A stretch of 64,000 nucleotides of DNA from Ignavibacteriales bacterium (GTDB lineage: Bacteria; Bacteroidota; Ignavibacteria; Ignavibacteriales; SURF-24), in contig QZKB01000072.1 in assembly GCA_003599415.1 (NCBI GenBank), positions 1 through 64,000 of the forward strand. The letters are read 5' to 3'. The notes below the pieces were generated by a model. That model ran no database searches. It was not told the origin of the DNA and saw only the letters and a program-made list of their open reading frames with translations. Of this stretch, positions 40,371-50,118 are shown in pieces. Every line of letters starts with the position of its first letter. Within the stretch, counting starts at the first letter, position 1. A program made the position numbers and the translations under genes.

Positions 40371-42293
40371 ATGTTTGGATTAAACATTTTAGATTGGCTG
40401 GTTGTCTTAGTATACTTTATAGCTATTTTTTTAATAGCCTACTTCTATTATCGGAAATCAAAAGGCAATACACAGGAATTTTTTCTCTCCGGCAGAAATT
40501 TGCCATGGTGGCTGGCTGGTACAGCAATGGTTGCCACAACATTTGCTGCTGATACTCCTCTGGCTGTTACAGAGTTAATTGCAAAAAATGGTATAGCCGG
40601 TAACTGGCTTTGGTGGAACCTTGCAATAGGTAGCATGCTAACCGTTTTCTTTTTTGCTAAACTCTGGCGCAGAGCAGGCATTGTTACGGATGTTGAATTT
40701 GTTGAACTTAGATACAGCGGAAAAGCTGCTGCGGTTCTAAGAGGTTTCAGAGCTATATACCTCGGTTTATTTATGAATAGTATAGTACTTGCCTGGGTGA
40801 ACAAGGCAATGGAAAAAATTTTCCAGGTTACAATTCCCGGCGCCGATGCATTTACTCTTATAATTATTTCTATGATAATAATAGCAATCTACTCTTCTGC
40901 CTCAGGTTTATTAGGTACTGCAAGAATTGATGCAATTCAGTTTATTATTGCTATGACTGGCTGCATAATTCTGGCAATAATTGTTGTACAAATTCCCGCT
41001 GTAGGTGGAATTGAAGGAATGAAAACGCAATTGGATGATTGGATATTTAAATTTACACCGAACATCGGCAGCTCATCAGTTAGTAATGTTCTTGGCGGTA
41101 CGTTGGCTTTACCGGCAGCAGCATTTATTGCACATATTGCGGTTCAGTGGTGGTCATCCTGGTATCCGGGTGCAGATCCGGGCGGAGGCGGTTACATTGC
41201 TCAGCGAATGATGTCTGCAAAAGATGAAAAACATTCTCTGTTTGCTACCCTTTGGTTTACTATTGCTCATTATTGTGTAAGACCCTGGCCATGGATTATA
41301 GTTGCACTGGGTGCATTAATATTATTGCCACGCTTTTCTGCACAGGAATTAAATGATAAAAACATTATAAGTGAATACAGTAAGGCGTTTGAAATATATA
41401 AAGAATCAAAAAATGCCGGAACTGATTTCAGGAGCCAGATAAGTGATGAGGTCCTTAGAGAAAAAGTTGCTGCATTTGAGAATAAAGAATTTTTTGAAAA
41501 ATATGAAAACACTGTTGATCCCGGCAAAATGTATCCGAAGCTTATGTTGAATTATCTTCCAACAGGTTTACTTGGAATGATGATAGCTGTTTTTCTTGCA
41601 GCTTATATGTCAACAATTGCTTCGCAGCTTAACTGGGGAACATCTTATCTGCTTAATGATTTCTACAGACGGTTTATTAAAAAAGATGCCAATGAAAAAC
41701 ACTATGTTATGATTTCAAGATGGGGTATTGTTCTTATGATTATTGCCTCGCTGCTGATAACTAAATATATTTTAACAACTATTTCAGGTGCCTGGGAGTT
41801 TATAATTAATGCAAGCGCAGGGATGGGATTGGTTTTAATATTAAGATGGTTCTGGTGGCGCGTAAATGCCTGGTCGGAAATTTCTGCAATGATTGCTCCG
41901 CTTATTATTTATCCTATTGCAGTTTCATTTGGTTTAGAATCCCCGATTACTCTTTATCCAACTGTAATAGGAACTACAATCGTCTGGTTGGTTGTTACTT
42001 TTATTACCAAGCCAACAAATGAAACAACGCTCGCGGAGTTCTATAAAAAAATTCATCCCGGCGGGTTTGGCTGGAAAAAATATGCGGATAAATTTAAGGA
42101 TGTTAAACCGGATTCTGGTTACGGAAGATTGTTTGTAAACTGGATTGCCGGTGTAGTTCTTGTATATTCTGTTTTATTTGCAACCGGAAGAATTATTTTT
42201 CAGGATTATCTTGTTGGATTTGCAACACTTGCAATAAGTGCAGTTTCAGTGTGGATAATTTATAATAATCTAAAAAAAGAAAATAGCTTATAG
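40371..42293 (+). CDS. Sodium/solute symporter (SSS family), long form
   Basis: A 640-residue SSS-family symporter, longer than its neighbour. Family motifs include EFFLSGRNLPWWLAGTAMVA, TFAADTPLAV, IYSSASGLLGTARIDAIQF, GYIAQRMMSAKDE and AAYMSTIASQLNWGTSYLLND. A hydrophilic loop of about 70 residues (roughly 315-390, rich in Lys/Glu) is inserted between helices, and there is a C-terminal extension with extra helices. Such forms are common in Bacteroidota, often beside sugar-use genes. The substrate is unknown. The next gene begins one base after its stop. Confidence 0.92.
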   Translation: MFGLNILDWLVVLVYFIAIFLIAYFYYRKSKGNTQEFFLSGRNLPWWLAGTAMVATTFAADTPLAVTELIAKNGIAGNWLWWNLAIGSMLTVFFFAKLWRRAGIVTDVEFVELRYSGKAAAVLRGFRAIYLGLFMNSIVLAWVNKAMEKIFQVTIPGADAFTLIIISMIIIAIYSSASGLLGTARIDAIQFIIAMTGCIILAIIVVQIPAVGGIEGMKTQLDDWIFKFTPNIGSSSVSNVLGGTLALPAAAFIAHIAVQWWSSWYPGADPGGGGYIAQRMMSAKDEKHSLFATLWFTIAHYCVRPWPWIIVALGALILLPRFSAQELNDKNIISEYSKAFEIYKESKNAGTDFRSQISDEVLREKVAAFENKEFFEKYENTVDPGKMYPKLMLNYLPTGLLGMMIAVFLAAYMSTIASQLNWGTSYLLNDFYRRFIKKDANEKHYVMISRWGIVLMIIASLLITKYILTTISGAWEFIINASAGMGLVLILRWFWWRVNAWSEISAMIAPLIIYPIAVSFGLESPITLYPTVIGTTIVWLVVTFITKPTNETTLAEFYKKIHPGGFGWKKYADKFKDVKPDSGYGRLFVNWIAGVVLVYSVLFATGRIIFQDYLVGFATLAISAVSVWIIYNNLKKENSL

Positions 42294-42294
42294 G

Positions 42295-43143
42295 ATGTTA
42301 AGCAAGGACAAACTTAAGAATATTAAGCTTGTAGTTTTTGATCTTGATGGCACACTATTAAATGATGAAGGAGCGATCGGAACCGGCTCTTTTGAATTAA
42401 TCAGAGAACTTAAGAAGAAGGATGTCCGCTTTTCAATCGCAACGCAGAGAGTACCTTCGTCTGTTTGGAATTATGCCGAAACGCTTAACCTGGTTGAGCC
42501 TCTGGTATTACTAAACGGTGCATTAATTCAGAATTATCCTGAGAAACAGATTTTTTATCAATCATTTCTTCCTTCTAAGATTGTTAAAAAATGTATTGAT
42601 TACGCGGATAAGTTTTTATTGAAAGTTGCGCTTTGCCACGCTGATGCAATTTATTACTCCGAGTATAACCAGGCGATTCCGGATTTGCTGAGCAACTACG
42701 GTTCTGTTTACAATGAAGTTGAAACTTATGATAATTTAGTTGATGAGACTTTTGAGATTATCTTTGTAAGTGAACAGAAAGATGCAATAAAATATGTCAA
42801 TCACAGACTCAATTTTCCTTACAGGTTCGGGCTTGAGACTTCATATTTTAAATCCGGTTCTCAACATGGTTTTTATTTTCTGGAAGTTCGTAAGTCAGGT
42901 TCATCAAAAGGTACCGGCTTGCTTAAACTTATTAAGAATATGAATGTGAAAATTAAAGAAACCGCCGTTATTGGCGACTGGTATAATGACAGGACTATGT
43001 TTGAAACCGGAGCAATGAAAATTGCAGTTGACAATGCTGTACCGGAAATAAAAAACATGGCGGATTATGTAACATCAAAAACAAACAACGAAGATGCTGT
43101 TGCAGAATTTCTTGAAATGTTGTTGAGGGCGAAAAAGGTATAA
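42295..43143 (+). CDS. HAD-superfamily (Cof-type) phosphatase
   Basis: A 282-residue cytoplasmic HAD hydrolase. Motif I is VVFDLDGTLLNDEG with Asp16 and Asp18, motif II is RFSIATQR, and motif IV is AVIGDWYNDRTMFETG. The C2-type cap and order of motifs fit the Cof/YidA group of sugar-phosphate phosphatases. It starts one base after the symporter stop, so it may dephosphorylate a product of the imported solute, but this is a context guess. The following gene starts 4 bases after its stop. Confidence 0.9.
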   Translation: MLSKDKLKNIKLVVFDLDGTLLNDEGAIGTGSFELIRELKKKDVRFSIATQRVPSSVWNYAETLNLVEPLVLLNGALIQNYPEKQIFYQSFLPSKIVKKCIDYADKFLLKVALCHADAIYYSEYNQAIPDLLSNYGSVYNEVETYDNLVDETFEIIFVSEQKDAIKYVNHRLNFPYRFGLETSYFKSGSQHGFYFLEVRKSGSSKGTGLLKLIKNMNVKIKETAVIGDWYNDRTMFETGAMKIAVDNAVPEIKNMADYVTSKTNNEDAVAEFLEMLLRAKKV

Positions 43144-43147
43144 TAAA

Positions 43148-45322
43148 ATGTCATCCAATGATTCTATATTCAAAAGAAGCAGACGGATAAAATTATTAAT
43201 ATTTGTTACAACCGTAATTCTTATCGTGCTTATGTTTCCGCAGGGAGAGTCGCTTGAATCTGAAGTAACGGTTGGTTCAATCTGGCTACAGGAAGATCTT
43301 ATTGCTACCACAAGTTTTCCGATCTACAAAAACCCTGATGTTTATAATCTGGAAAAAAGAAATGCAGCAGAAAAAGTTTATCCCATTTTTGTTGCTAAAC
43401 CAAACCTGGCCGAACAGATAAAAGATTCATTAAAATCATTTTCGGATTCATTCATCAGGATGATCCAAAGTGATTTGCAGGTTACCGATAATAAAAATGT
43501 TCTTCTGTCCACCGCGCTAAAGATGTATAATGAAATAACCAGGCTTAGCGGGAATAAAATAAATGCCGAACGAAAACTATCCGAAACTTTCAGCTATATA
43601 CAAAAAGTAATAAATAAAGCTTATCAAAAGGAAATTCTTAATCAGCTTTATAATGAAATTAAAAGAGACAGCATTGCAAAAAGAATTGGCCGCGTTGATT
43701 TTATTGAACAAAAATCAAAGTTTAATGATCTTAAAGCGGTACATGATAATGTGGCCGCAGAAATTAATCGCTTTACGCAGGACCAGCAGTTCAGTAATGT
43801 TATAATTGAATTTACAAATCATTTTATACGGCCAAACCTTATCTACGATGAAAAACTTACACTTGAAGAAATAAATCATCTTCAGGATAAAGTTTCTCCC
43901 AACATCGGAATTGTTAATGAAAACGAAAGAATAATTGCAAAGCATAACAGGGTAACCGAGGAAGATAAATTAAAGATTGATTCATACAGAAAAGCCAAAG
44001 GTGAATTGACCGGTTTTATTAGTAATATCACTCAATCGCTGGGTAAGTTTTTACATGTTCTCCTGATTCTTACTCTGTATGGAATCTATTTGTTTCTCTT
44101 TAGAAAGAAAATATTTTATGATAATGTAAAAGTTGTTTTAATCTCAATCATCATTATGTTCATCAGCTTTTTAACGTACCTTTTAACCCGGCTTGAAGTA
44201 AGCTCGCCGGTTTATCTTCTTACAATTCTGCCGGCTGCATCAATGCTGCTTACAATAATATTTGATTCACGTGTTGGATTTTACGGTACTGTTGTTATTG
44301 CATTAATAACGGGTAGTCTTAGAGGAAATGATTATACTTTTACTGCTATGAATATTTTTGCCGGCGCGCTTGGAGCTTATACCGTAAGAGACATTAAAAA
44401 CAGAACCCAGATTTTCAGATCATTTATTTATATCCTGCTTGGCTACATTGTAAGTATTCTTGCATTTGGACTCGAGCGTTTTGAAACCGTGGATAAAATT
44501 CTTGTCGAGTTTGCTTTTGCATCTGCAAATGCTCTCTTTAGCCCGGTGTTTACATTCGGAATGATAATTTTCTTTGAAAGATTTTTTAAGATTACAACTG
44601 ATCTTACATTGCTTGAGCTGACTGATTTTAATAATCCGCTGCTTAAAGATCTTGCAAGGATTGCGCCCGGCACATTCACTCATTCAATAACAGTTGGCTC
44701 TATGGTTGAACGGGCTGCCGAGACAATTAAAGCGAATCCGCTGCTTGCCCGTGTTGGCGCTTATTACCATGATATCGGTAAAACAATTAACTCCGATTAT
44801 TTTGTTGAAAACCAGTTGGATAGTGAAAACACCCACGAAAAACTTAATCCAAAACAAAGCACGGAAATAATTATTAACCATGTTTCCAAGGGAGTTGAAT
44901 TAGCTGCCAAAGGAAAATTGCCGAAAGAAATTATTGATTTTATTCCTATGCATCATGGTACGCTTGTGGTAAGTTATTTTTATGAGAAAGCAAAGGAAAT
45001 GTACGGGGCGGAAAATACAAACATCCAGGATTTCCGGTACAAGGGACCAAAGCCAAACACAAAAGAAACCGCTTTGGTTATGCTTGCGGACGCATGTGAA
45101 TCTACCGTGAGATCAATTGAAGAACCGGACCCGGCTAAAATTGAAAATGTTGTTAATAGTTTGATTAAATACAGGGTGGACGACGGGCAGCTTGATGAAT
45201 CACCGGTAACTTTAAGCGATCTTAAATTAATAAAAGATACCTTTGTAAATATTTTATTAGGGCAATACCACAAACGAATCCGCTACCCGAAACAGGATGA
45301 AATGGAGAATGTAAAGGAGTAG
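43148..45322 (+). CDS. PgpH-like 7TM-HD phosphodiesterase (probable c-di-AMP phosphodiesterase)
   Basis: A 724-residue protein: one N-terminal helix (about 16-34), a large extracytoplasmic 7TMR-HDED domain (about 40-300), a block of about seven helices (about 300-480) and a C-terminal cytoplasmic HD domain (about 500-690). The HD catalytic pair is His541-Asp542 in AYYHDIGKT, with upstream HSITVGSMVE and downstream PMHHGTLVV supplying further ligands. PgpH proteins hydrolyse cyclic di-AMP to pApA. No c-di-AMP cyclase gene lies in this window. It is 12 bases from the next gene. Confidence 0.92.
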   Translation: MSSNDSIFKRSRRIKLLIFVTTVILIVLMFPQGESLESEVTVGSIWLQEDLIATTSFPIYKNPDVYNLEKRNAAEKVYPIFVAKPNLAEQIKDSLKSFSDSFIRMIQSDLQVTDNKNVLLSTALKMYNEITRLSGNKINAERKLSETFSYIQKVINKAYQKEILNQLYNEIKRDSIAKRIGRVDFIEQKSKFNDLKAVHDNVAAEINRFTQDQQFSNVIIEFTNHFIRPNLIYDEKLTLEEINHLQDKVSPNIGIVNENERIIAKHNRVTEEDKLKIDSYRKAKGELTGFISNITQSLGKFLHVLLILTLYGIYLFLFRKKIFYDNVKVVLISIIIMFISFLTYLLTRLEVSSPVYLLTILPAASMLLTIIFDSRVGFYGTVVIALITGSLRGNDYTFTAMNIFAGALGAYTVRDIKNRTQIFRSFIYILLGYIVSILAFGLERFETVDKILVEFAFASANALFSPVFTFGMIIFFERFFKITTDLTLLELTDFNNPLLKDLARIAPGTFTHSITVGSMVERAAETIKANPLLARVGAYYHDIGKTINSDYFVENQLDSENTHEKLNPKQSTEIIINHVSKGVELAAKGKLPKEIIDFIPMHHGTLVVSYFYEKAKEMYGAENTNIQDFRYKGPKPNTKETALVMLADACESTVRSIEEPDPAKIENVVNSLIKYRVDDGQLDESPVTLSDLKLIKDTFVNILLGQYHKRIRYPKQDEMENVKE

Positions 45323-45334
45323 AATTAACATTTC

Positions 45335-46237
45335 ATGATTTTTAATTCGATCTTGTTAAAAGAATATCTTTCTGTCCTTAGGCTTGAAAAGAATTTTTCC
45401 ACAAATACGGTTGATTCATACGGCAATGATATTTCAAAGCTGCTTGAGTTTGCCGCAATGTGCGGTGTTACGGATGAGAATGAAATAGACTATACTCTGC
45501 TGAATAAATTCTTCAGGCACCTTAGTGAACTTGGAATTGCAAGTTCTTCCGCCGCAAGATATCTTTCATCAATTAAAAGCTACTTCAATTATCTCCGTAC
45601 AAATAATTATGTTAAAACCGATCCATCGGAAAGAATATCATCGCCCAAGAGATCAAGAAGCCTGCCCGCAGTTTTATCATTCGAAGAAATTGAGGCAATA
45701 TTAAATTCTCCGGACACTGAAGATAAATTGGGCTTAAGAGATAAAGCGCTGCTTGAAACAATGTATTCATCAGGATTAAGAGTATCGGAAGCAATCAATC
45801 TTCACACATCAGATTTATTATTACAAGATGAATTAATAAGAGTGTTTGGCAAAGGATCAAAAGAGAGAATTGTACCTGTTGGCAGCAGCGCCGTTAAATG
45901 GATTAACGAATACCTGCTTAAAAGCAGACCGTCTCTTGAAAGAAAAGGAAAAAGTCTGAATTTTATATTTCTTAACGTTCGCGGTACCAAACTATCAAGA
46001 ATGGGCATTTGGAAAATACTACGCAGGTACACGGAACAAGCCGGAATTCAAAAAGAAGTTCATCCACATACTTTCAGACATTCATTTGCAACACATTTAC
46101 TTGAAGGCGGCGCAGATTTAAGATCCGTGCAGGAAATGCTTGGACATGCGGATATTTCGACAACACAAATTTATACTCATGTAGACAGGGAGTATATTAA
46201 ACAAGTGCATAGGGATTTTCATCCCAGAGGAAAATAA
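45335..46237 (+). CDS. Xer-family tyrosine recombinase
   Basis: A 300-residue site-specific recombinase with an N-terminal SAM-like core-binding domain (about 5-90) and a catalytic domain. All active residues are present: Arg149 in SSGLRVSEA, Lys173 in FGKGSK, His245 and Arg248 in HTFRHSFATHL, His271 in LGHADIST and nucleophile Tyr280 in IYTHVDREY. Length and motifs fit XerC/XerD, which resolve chromosome dimers at dif; which of the two cannot be decided here. Its position inside a housekeeping operon and the absence of attachment sites argue against a phage or integron integrase. Confidence 0.93.
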   Translation: MIFNSILLKEYLSVLRLEKNFSTNTVDSYGNDISKLLEFAAMCGVTDENEIDYTLLNKFFRHLSELGIASSSAARYLSSIKSYFNYLRTNNYVKTDPSERISSPKRSRSLPAVLSFEEIEAILNSPDTEDKLGLRDKALLETMYSSGLRVSEAINLHTSDLLLQDELIRVFGKGSKERIVPVGSSAVKWINEYLLKSRPSLERKGKSLNFIFLNVRGTKLSRMGIWKILRRYTEQAGIQKEVHPHTFRHSFATHLLEGGADLRSVQEMLGHADISTTQIYTHVDREYIKQVHRDFHPRGK

Positions 46238-46238
46238 T

Positions 46239-46874
46239 TTGAACATAGAAATAAATGACAGACTGATTTCGTTCTTAATGTTTCTGCCGGTGTTTTTAAT
46301 TTCACTTGCAATACATGAATTTTCACATGCATATGCTGCGTTTCATTATGGTGATACAACAGCCAAAAATGCAGGCAGACTAACTCTTAATCCTTTTAAG
46401 CATCTCGATTTGATCGGGAGTGTTTTGATGCCGCTTATTTCTTTTGCCTCGGGCGCTTTTTTAATTGGTTGGGCAAAACCGGTTCCAATTAATCCAAATA
46501 ATTTTGAAAATAAGCGGATGAATGATGCGGTGGTTTCTTTTGCAGGTCCGTTTTCAAATTTGTTTATCGCTTTTATACTTTCTATTTCAGCTTCAATTAT
46601 AGATGAACATTTTAGCACAATGCAATACGCGGGCAGAATCCTGCAGCTTTTAAATATGGGGACATATTTTAATGTTTTCCTTTTTGTATTTAACCTGCTT
46701 CCAATTCCTCCTTTGGACGGCTCGCATATTTTATATGATATTTTTCCGAACCGGTTAATGGCAAGGTATTTAAGTTTTAGCGCATATGGTTTTATAATTT
46801 TGATTTTGTTTATTTACAGTCCTTTGTGGAGCTATGTTGTAAAAATTGTTAATTTCATCTACAACGTTATTTAA
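46239..46874 (+). CDS. Site-2-protease-like M50 zinc metalloprotease
   Basis: A 211-residue integral membrane protease. The zinc-binding HExxH motif is HEFSH (His26, Glu27, His30) within the first helix, and the third ligand lies in NLLPIPPLDGSHIL near 160. It has about six membrane segments and no PDZ domain, which places it in the small YwhC/FtsH-like group of uncharacterised M50 peptidases. The TTG start has AGAGG 8 bases upstream. It begins one base after the recombinase stop. Confidence 0.9.
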   Translation: MNIEINDRLISFLMFLPVFLISLAIHEFSHAYAAFHYGDTTAKNAGRLTLNPFKHLDLIGSVLMPLISFASGAFLIGWAKPVPINPNNFENKRMNDAVVSFAGPFSNLFIAFILSISASIIDEHFSTMQYAGRILQLLNMGTYFNVFLFVFNLLPIPPLDGSHILYDIFPNRLMARYLSFSAYGFIILILFIYSPLWSYVVKIVNFIYNVI

Positions 46875-46891
46875 TTTTGTTTTTGTTGAAA

Positions 46892-48151
46892 ATGAAGCCG
46901 GATAAAAAGAAAATATATATATTCCTTCTTTTACTGTTTACAGGATGCGGCAGGCAGGCCGAAATCGGATTTATTGGACCACAGCATAAAGATATATTTT
47001 TTATTGAAGCAAATAAATTCCATAATGTAAATGATGCAAAAGTCTTTGCGGAAAATTTGCAGAGCAAAGTTGAGAAGAAAATCTACCTGCGTTCTGATTC
47101 CTCCAAAGCGGGCAAATTTTATTCTGTGTGCGTTGGCGATTTTGGCTCTTCTTATTCTGCCGGTGAATATGCATTCAATTTGTTTGGAAACGAAGATAAA
47201 AGCTATGAGTTGATTCAAAATGGTTTGTATGCATACGATGAATTTGCAAACATCCTTTATGTAGGCAACGCAGGCGGTTCACCTTCAATTTATAATTACA
47301 ATATCAAAATGAAAAAAACAGAGCTGCTGTGGAAAGAAAACCATGGAAGGGTAATTGATTTCAGTTATAAAGTAAAAGCCCAGGCTAATTTCTTTGTTAC
47401 GGTAAAATCAATCGGAAGAAAAACAATTTTCCCGTTTATCAATCAGATTAAACTATACAGGATTATTCAATCCACCGGCAAAATAGATATGATTAAAGAA
47501 TTTGGTGATGCGGTTCAGCTTACGACAAACAGGGAAGATGATAATGTAATTAAAGTAACATTGGTATCATTAGATGAACGCGTATCAACTTTTGTTAATG
47601 AAAGAACAGCAGTTGTAAATTCTGCCGGCAGGTTAATGGTAGACCAGAATAAAACATATGATTTAGTCAAAGAGAATTTTCCCGTACTGTCCCGTCCATC
47701 GATAAAACTTTCCTCAGCTATTTCAAAGTATTCTGTGCTTGATTCGGTTTTTAATGATAAGCATAACTTCTACCTGCGTGTTCATTCAAAAAAACATTAC
47801 CTGTTCTCAACCACACAGGCATTAAACCAGGTAGAATGGATTGATGATGATTACCTCGTATTATCAACATTAAATGTAAATCCACTAAACAAAACAATAC
47901 GAACAAGAAAACCAAACACGAGCAACCTTGTAATAGTTGATCTTGATAAAAAGAAAATTATGGCGGACTGGACCGGCGGCGGCTATAAAAATTTTATAGT
48001 TAAAGGAAAATTTCTTTATTTTGACAACGACTTTGGCAGGTTTTCCAAAATATATGTTTATAACCTGCACGGGAAGAAAATGTATGATACGATTACTGTT
48101 AAAGGCGGATGCGGCTTACAGAATCTTCCTGTAATTCCGGATTTTGAATAA
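46892..48151 (+). CDS. Lipoprotein with SPOR-like segment and beta-rich domain
   Basis: A protein of about 419 residues; the frame opens with TTG at 46877 but the ATG at 46892 gives a normal lipoprotein start, with a hydrophobic stretch ending LFTGCGR, a usable lipobox. Residues about 30-105 (IFFIEANKFHNVNDAKVFAE, KFYSVCVGDFGSSYSAGEYA) resemble a SPOR or sporulation-related repeat. The rest is rich in short beta strands and might be a propeller (ANILYVGNAGGSPSIYNYN, SNLVIVDLDKKKIMADWTG). I do not recognise the family. It probably sits in the periplasm, attached to a membrane, just upstream of the polysaccharide export genes. Confidence 0.7.
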   Translation: MKPDKKKIYIFLLLLFTGCGRQAEIGFIGPQHKDIFFIEANKFHNVNDAKVFAENLQSKVEKKIYLRSDSSKAGKFYSVCVGDFGSSYSAGEYAFNLFGNEDKSYELIQNGLYAYDEFANILYVGNAGGSPSIYNYNIKMKKTELLWKENHGRVIDFSYKVKAQANFFVTVKSIGRKTIFPFINQIKLYRIIQSTGKIDMIKEFGDAVQLTTNREDDNVIKVTLVSLDERVSTFVNERTAVVNSAGRLMVDQNKTYDLVKENFPVLSRPSIKLSSAISKYSVLDSVFNDKHNFYLRVHSKKHYLFSTTQALNQVEWIDDDYLVLSTLNVNPLNKTIRTRKPNTSNLVIVDLDKKKIMADWTGGGYKNFIVKGKFLYFDNDFGRFSKIYVYNLHGKKMYDTITVKGGCGLQNLPVIPDFE

Positions 48152-48154
48152 TTT

Positions 48155-48220
48155 ATTCTTCGCGTCTTTGCGATAAATGTTTTTTATTAAACGCTAAGGT
48201 AGAAGGATACTAAGATATGA
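48155..48220. repeat. Possible degraded intergenic repeat
   Basis: The stretch TTCGCGTCTTTGCG at about 48158-48171 followed by AAACGCTAAGG near 48189-48199 looks like a degraded form of a GCGTCTTTGCG-type palindromic repeat known from intergenic regions of related bacteria. No second copy is in the window, so it is only suggestive. Confidence 0.25.
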
Positions 48221-48261
48221 GAATGGAACAATTAGTATTAGAAAATAAAATCAGTTAAACT

Positions 48262-50118
48262 TTGAAAACTTATCTTCGCACATTAACATATATAAAACCA
48301 TACTGGAAGCATTTAACTACTTCTATCTTTTGTACAATACTGTTTGCGTTGTTAAACGGTGCATCTGTGTATCTTACAATTCCATTGCTTGATACTCTCT
48401 TCCAGGAAGGTAATGCTGTTAAAACTGAGAGCCCCGCATCACTTACCGATAAAACAAAAGAGGCCTTACCCGGCTGGGTTGATAATGTTGAAAAGGTTGT
48501 ATCGGATAGCTTTAATAATTTTATTTTCAGCGGAACCAAGACAGATGCTTTGTTAAAAATTTGTGTTCTTGTTCTCTTTGCTTTCCTTGCAAAAAATTTG
48601 TTTGGATATTTGCAGGCTTATTTTCTTGCGGTGGTGGAACAGGGAATGATAAAGGATATCCGTAACCAGGCTTATGTTCATCTGCATAAACTTCCTATGA
48701 GTTTCTTTAAAAATGAAAAGACGGGCAACCTCATTTCAAGAATTATAAATGATGTTAACGTCATTCAGAACAGCGTATCTGCCGTGTTCCTTAATCTTAT
48801 CCGCGAACCGTTGACAATACTTGTATTTCTTGGAATAGCATTATCGATAAGCTGGCATTTAACTTTATTCTCTCTTGTTGTGCTTCCATTCTCAATTGGA
48901 ATTATAAGCTGGATTGGGTTGATACTTCGCAAGCATAGCGGGATGCTCCAGGAAAAAATGTCTGATATTACAAATGTCCTTCACGAAACAATTTCCGGTG
49001 TGAAGATCGTGAAAGCATTTGGAATGGAGGAATATGAGAATAAGAAATTCAAAAAAGAAACGCAGGGCTTCTTTAAACTCATTTTAAGAATTGTCCGCAT
49101 TAGGAATTCAGCATCACCTATAACAGAATTTTTAAGTGTGATAGTGGGAATCTTTTTGATTTATTACGGCGGCAGACTTGTACTTGAGGACGGAACATTG
49201 AAAGCAAGCGAGTTCCTAACTTTTCTTTTTGCAATATTCCAGCTAATGCCGCCAATAAAAGAATTAAGCAGCGTAAATAACAGGATGCAGGAATCAAGCG
49301 CAGCTGCAGACAGGGTGTTTGAAATTCTTGATACAAAGCCCACCATAAAAAATGTTGAGAATCCAAAAACATTAAAGCACTTTGATAACAAGGTTGATTT
49401 TATAAATGTCTCATTCCATTATGATGACTCCGATGAACTTGTATTACAGAACTTAAACTTTACCGTGAACAAAGGTGAAATAGTTGCCATCGTTGGAAGC
49501 AGCGGCTCAGGTAAAACAACTTTAGTAGATTTGCTGCCGAGGTTCTTTGATCCGACCAGCGGACAAATTCTTATTGACGGGATTGACACAAAAGAAGTTT
49601 ACATAGAAGATTTGAGAAAACTGATGGGCATTGTAACACAGGAAACTGTTTTGTTCAATGATTCAATTAGAAATAATATTGCTTACGGACTTGACGGCTT
49701 CTCGCTTGATAAAATAATTGAGGCTGCAAAAGCTGCAAATGCACATAATTTTATTATGGATTTCCCGAAAGGTTACGATACAATTGTTGGCGAAAGAGGA
49801 GCAAAAATTTCCGGCGGACAAAGACAAAGATTATCAATTGCAAGAGCTTTGCTTGTTAATCCGCCAATAATGATTTTTGATGAGGCAACATCTGCTCTAG
49901 ACAGTGAATCTGAAATCCTAGTTCAGGAAGCGATTGACAGGTTAATGTATGACCGTACAACATTCGTAATTGCCCACAGGTTAAGCACAATAAGAAACGC
50001 AAGCCGCATTATAGTTCTTGATAAAGGGAAAATAGTTCAGCAGGGAAAACACGAAGAACTGCTTACTGATGAACAGGGGATCTATAAACGTTTATACGAA
50101 CTTCAATTCAGGGATTAA
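48262..50118 (+). CDS. MsbA-type ABC exporter (membrane and ATPase domains fused)
   Basis: A 618-residue half-transporter. The N-terminal six-helix membrane domain spans about 1-330; the ATPase domain follows with Walker A GSSGSGKTTL at about 410, signature ISGGQRQRLSIARALL, Walker B IMIFDEATSALD and switch His in VIAHRLSTIRNA. It fits the MsbA family that flips lipid A or lipid-linked glycans from the inner to the outer leaflet. The frame begins with TTG and has no clear ribosome-binding site, so the start is somewhat uncertain. Its stop overlaps the next start by one base, so it works with the O-antigen ligase-like protein. Confidence 0.93.
   Translation: MKTYLRTLTYIKPYWKHLTTSIFCTILFALLNGASVYLTIPLLDTLFQEGNAVKTESPASLTDKTKEALPGWVDNVEKVVSDSFNNFIFSGTKTDALLKICVLVLFAFLAKNLFGYLQAYFLAVVEQGMIKDIRNQAYVHLHKLPMSFFKNEKTGNLISRIINDVNVIQNSVSAVFLNLIREPLTILVFLGIALSISWHLTLFSLVVLPFSIGIISWIGLILRKHSGMLQEKMSDITNVLHETISGVKIVKAFGMEEYENKKFKKETQGFFKLILRIVRIRNSASPITEFLSVIVGIFLIYYGGRLVLEDGTLKASEFLTFLFAIFQLMPPIKELSSVNNRMQESSAAADRVFEILDTKPTIKNVENPKTLKHFDNKVDFINVSFHYDDSDELVLQNLNFTVNKGEIVAIVGSSGSGKTTLVDLLPRFFDPTSGQILIDGIDTKEVYIEDLRKLMGIVTQETVLFNDSIRNNIAYGLDGFSLDKIIEAAKAANAHNFIMDFPKGYDTIVGERGAKISGGQRQRLSIARALLVNPPIMIFDEATSALDSESEILVQEAIDRLMYDRTTFVIAHRLSTIRNASRIIVLDKGKIVQQGKHEELLTDEQGIYKRLYELQFRD

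Noticed and set aside
45335-46237. Tyrosine recombinase as sign of an integrated element
   Set aside because: Sequence and length fit housekeeping XerC/D, and flanking genes are ordinary chromosomal genes without direct repeats or tRNA.
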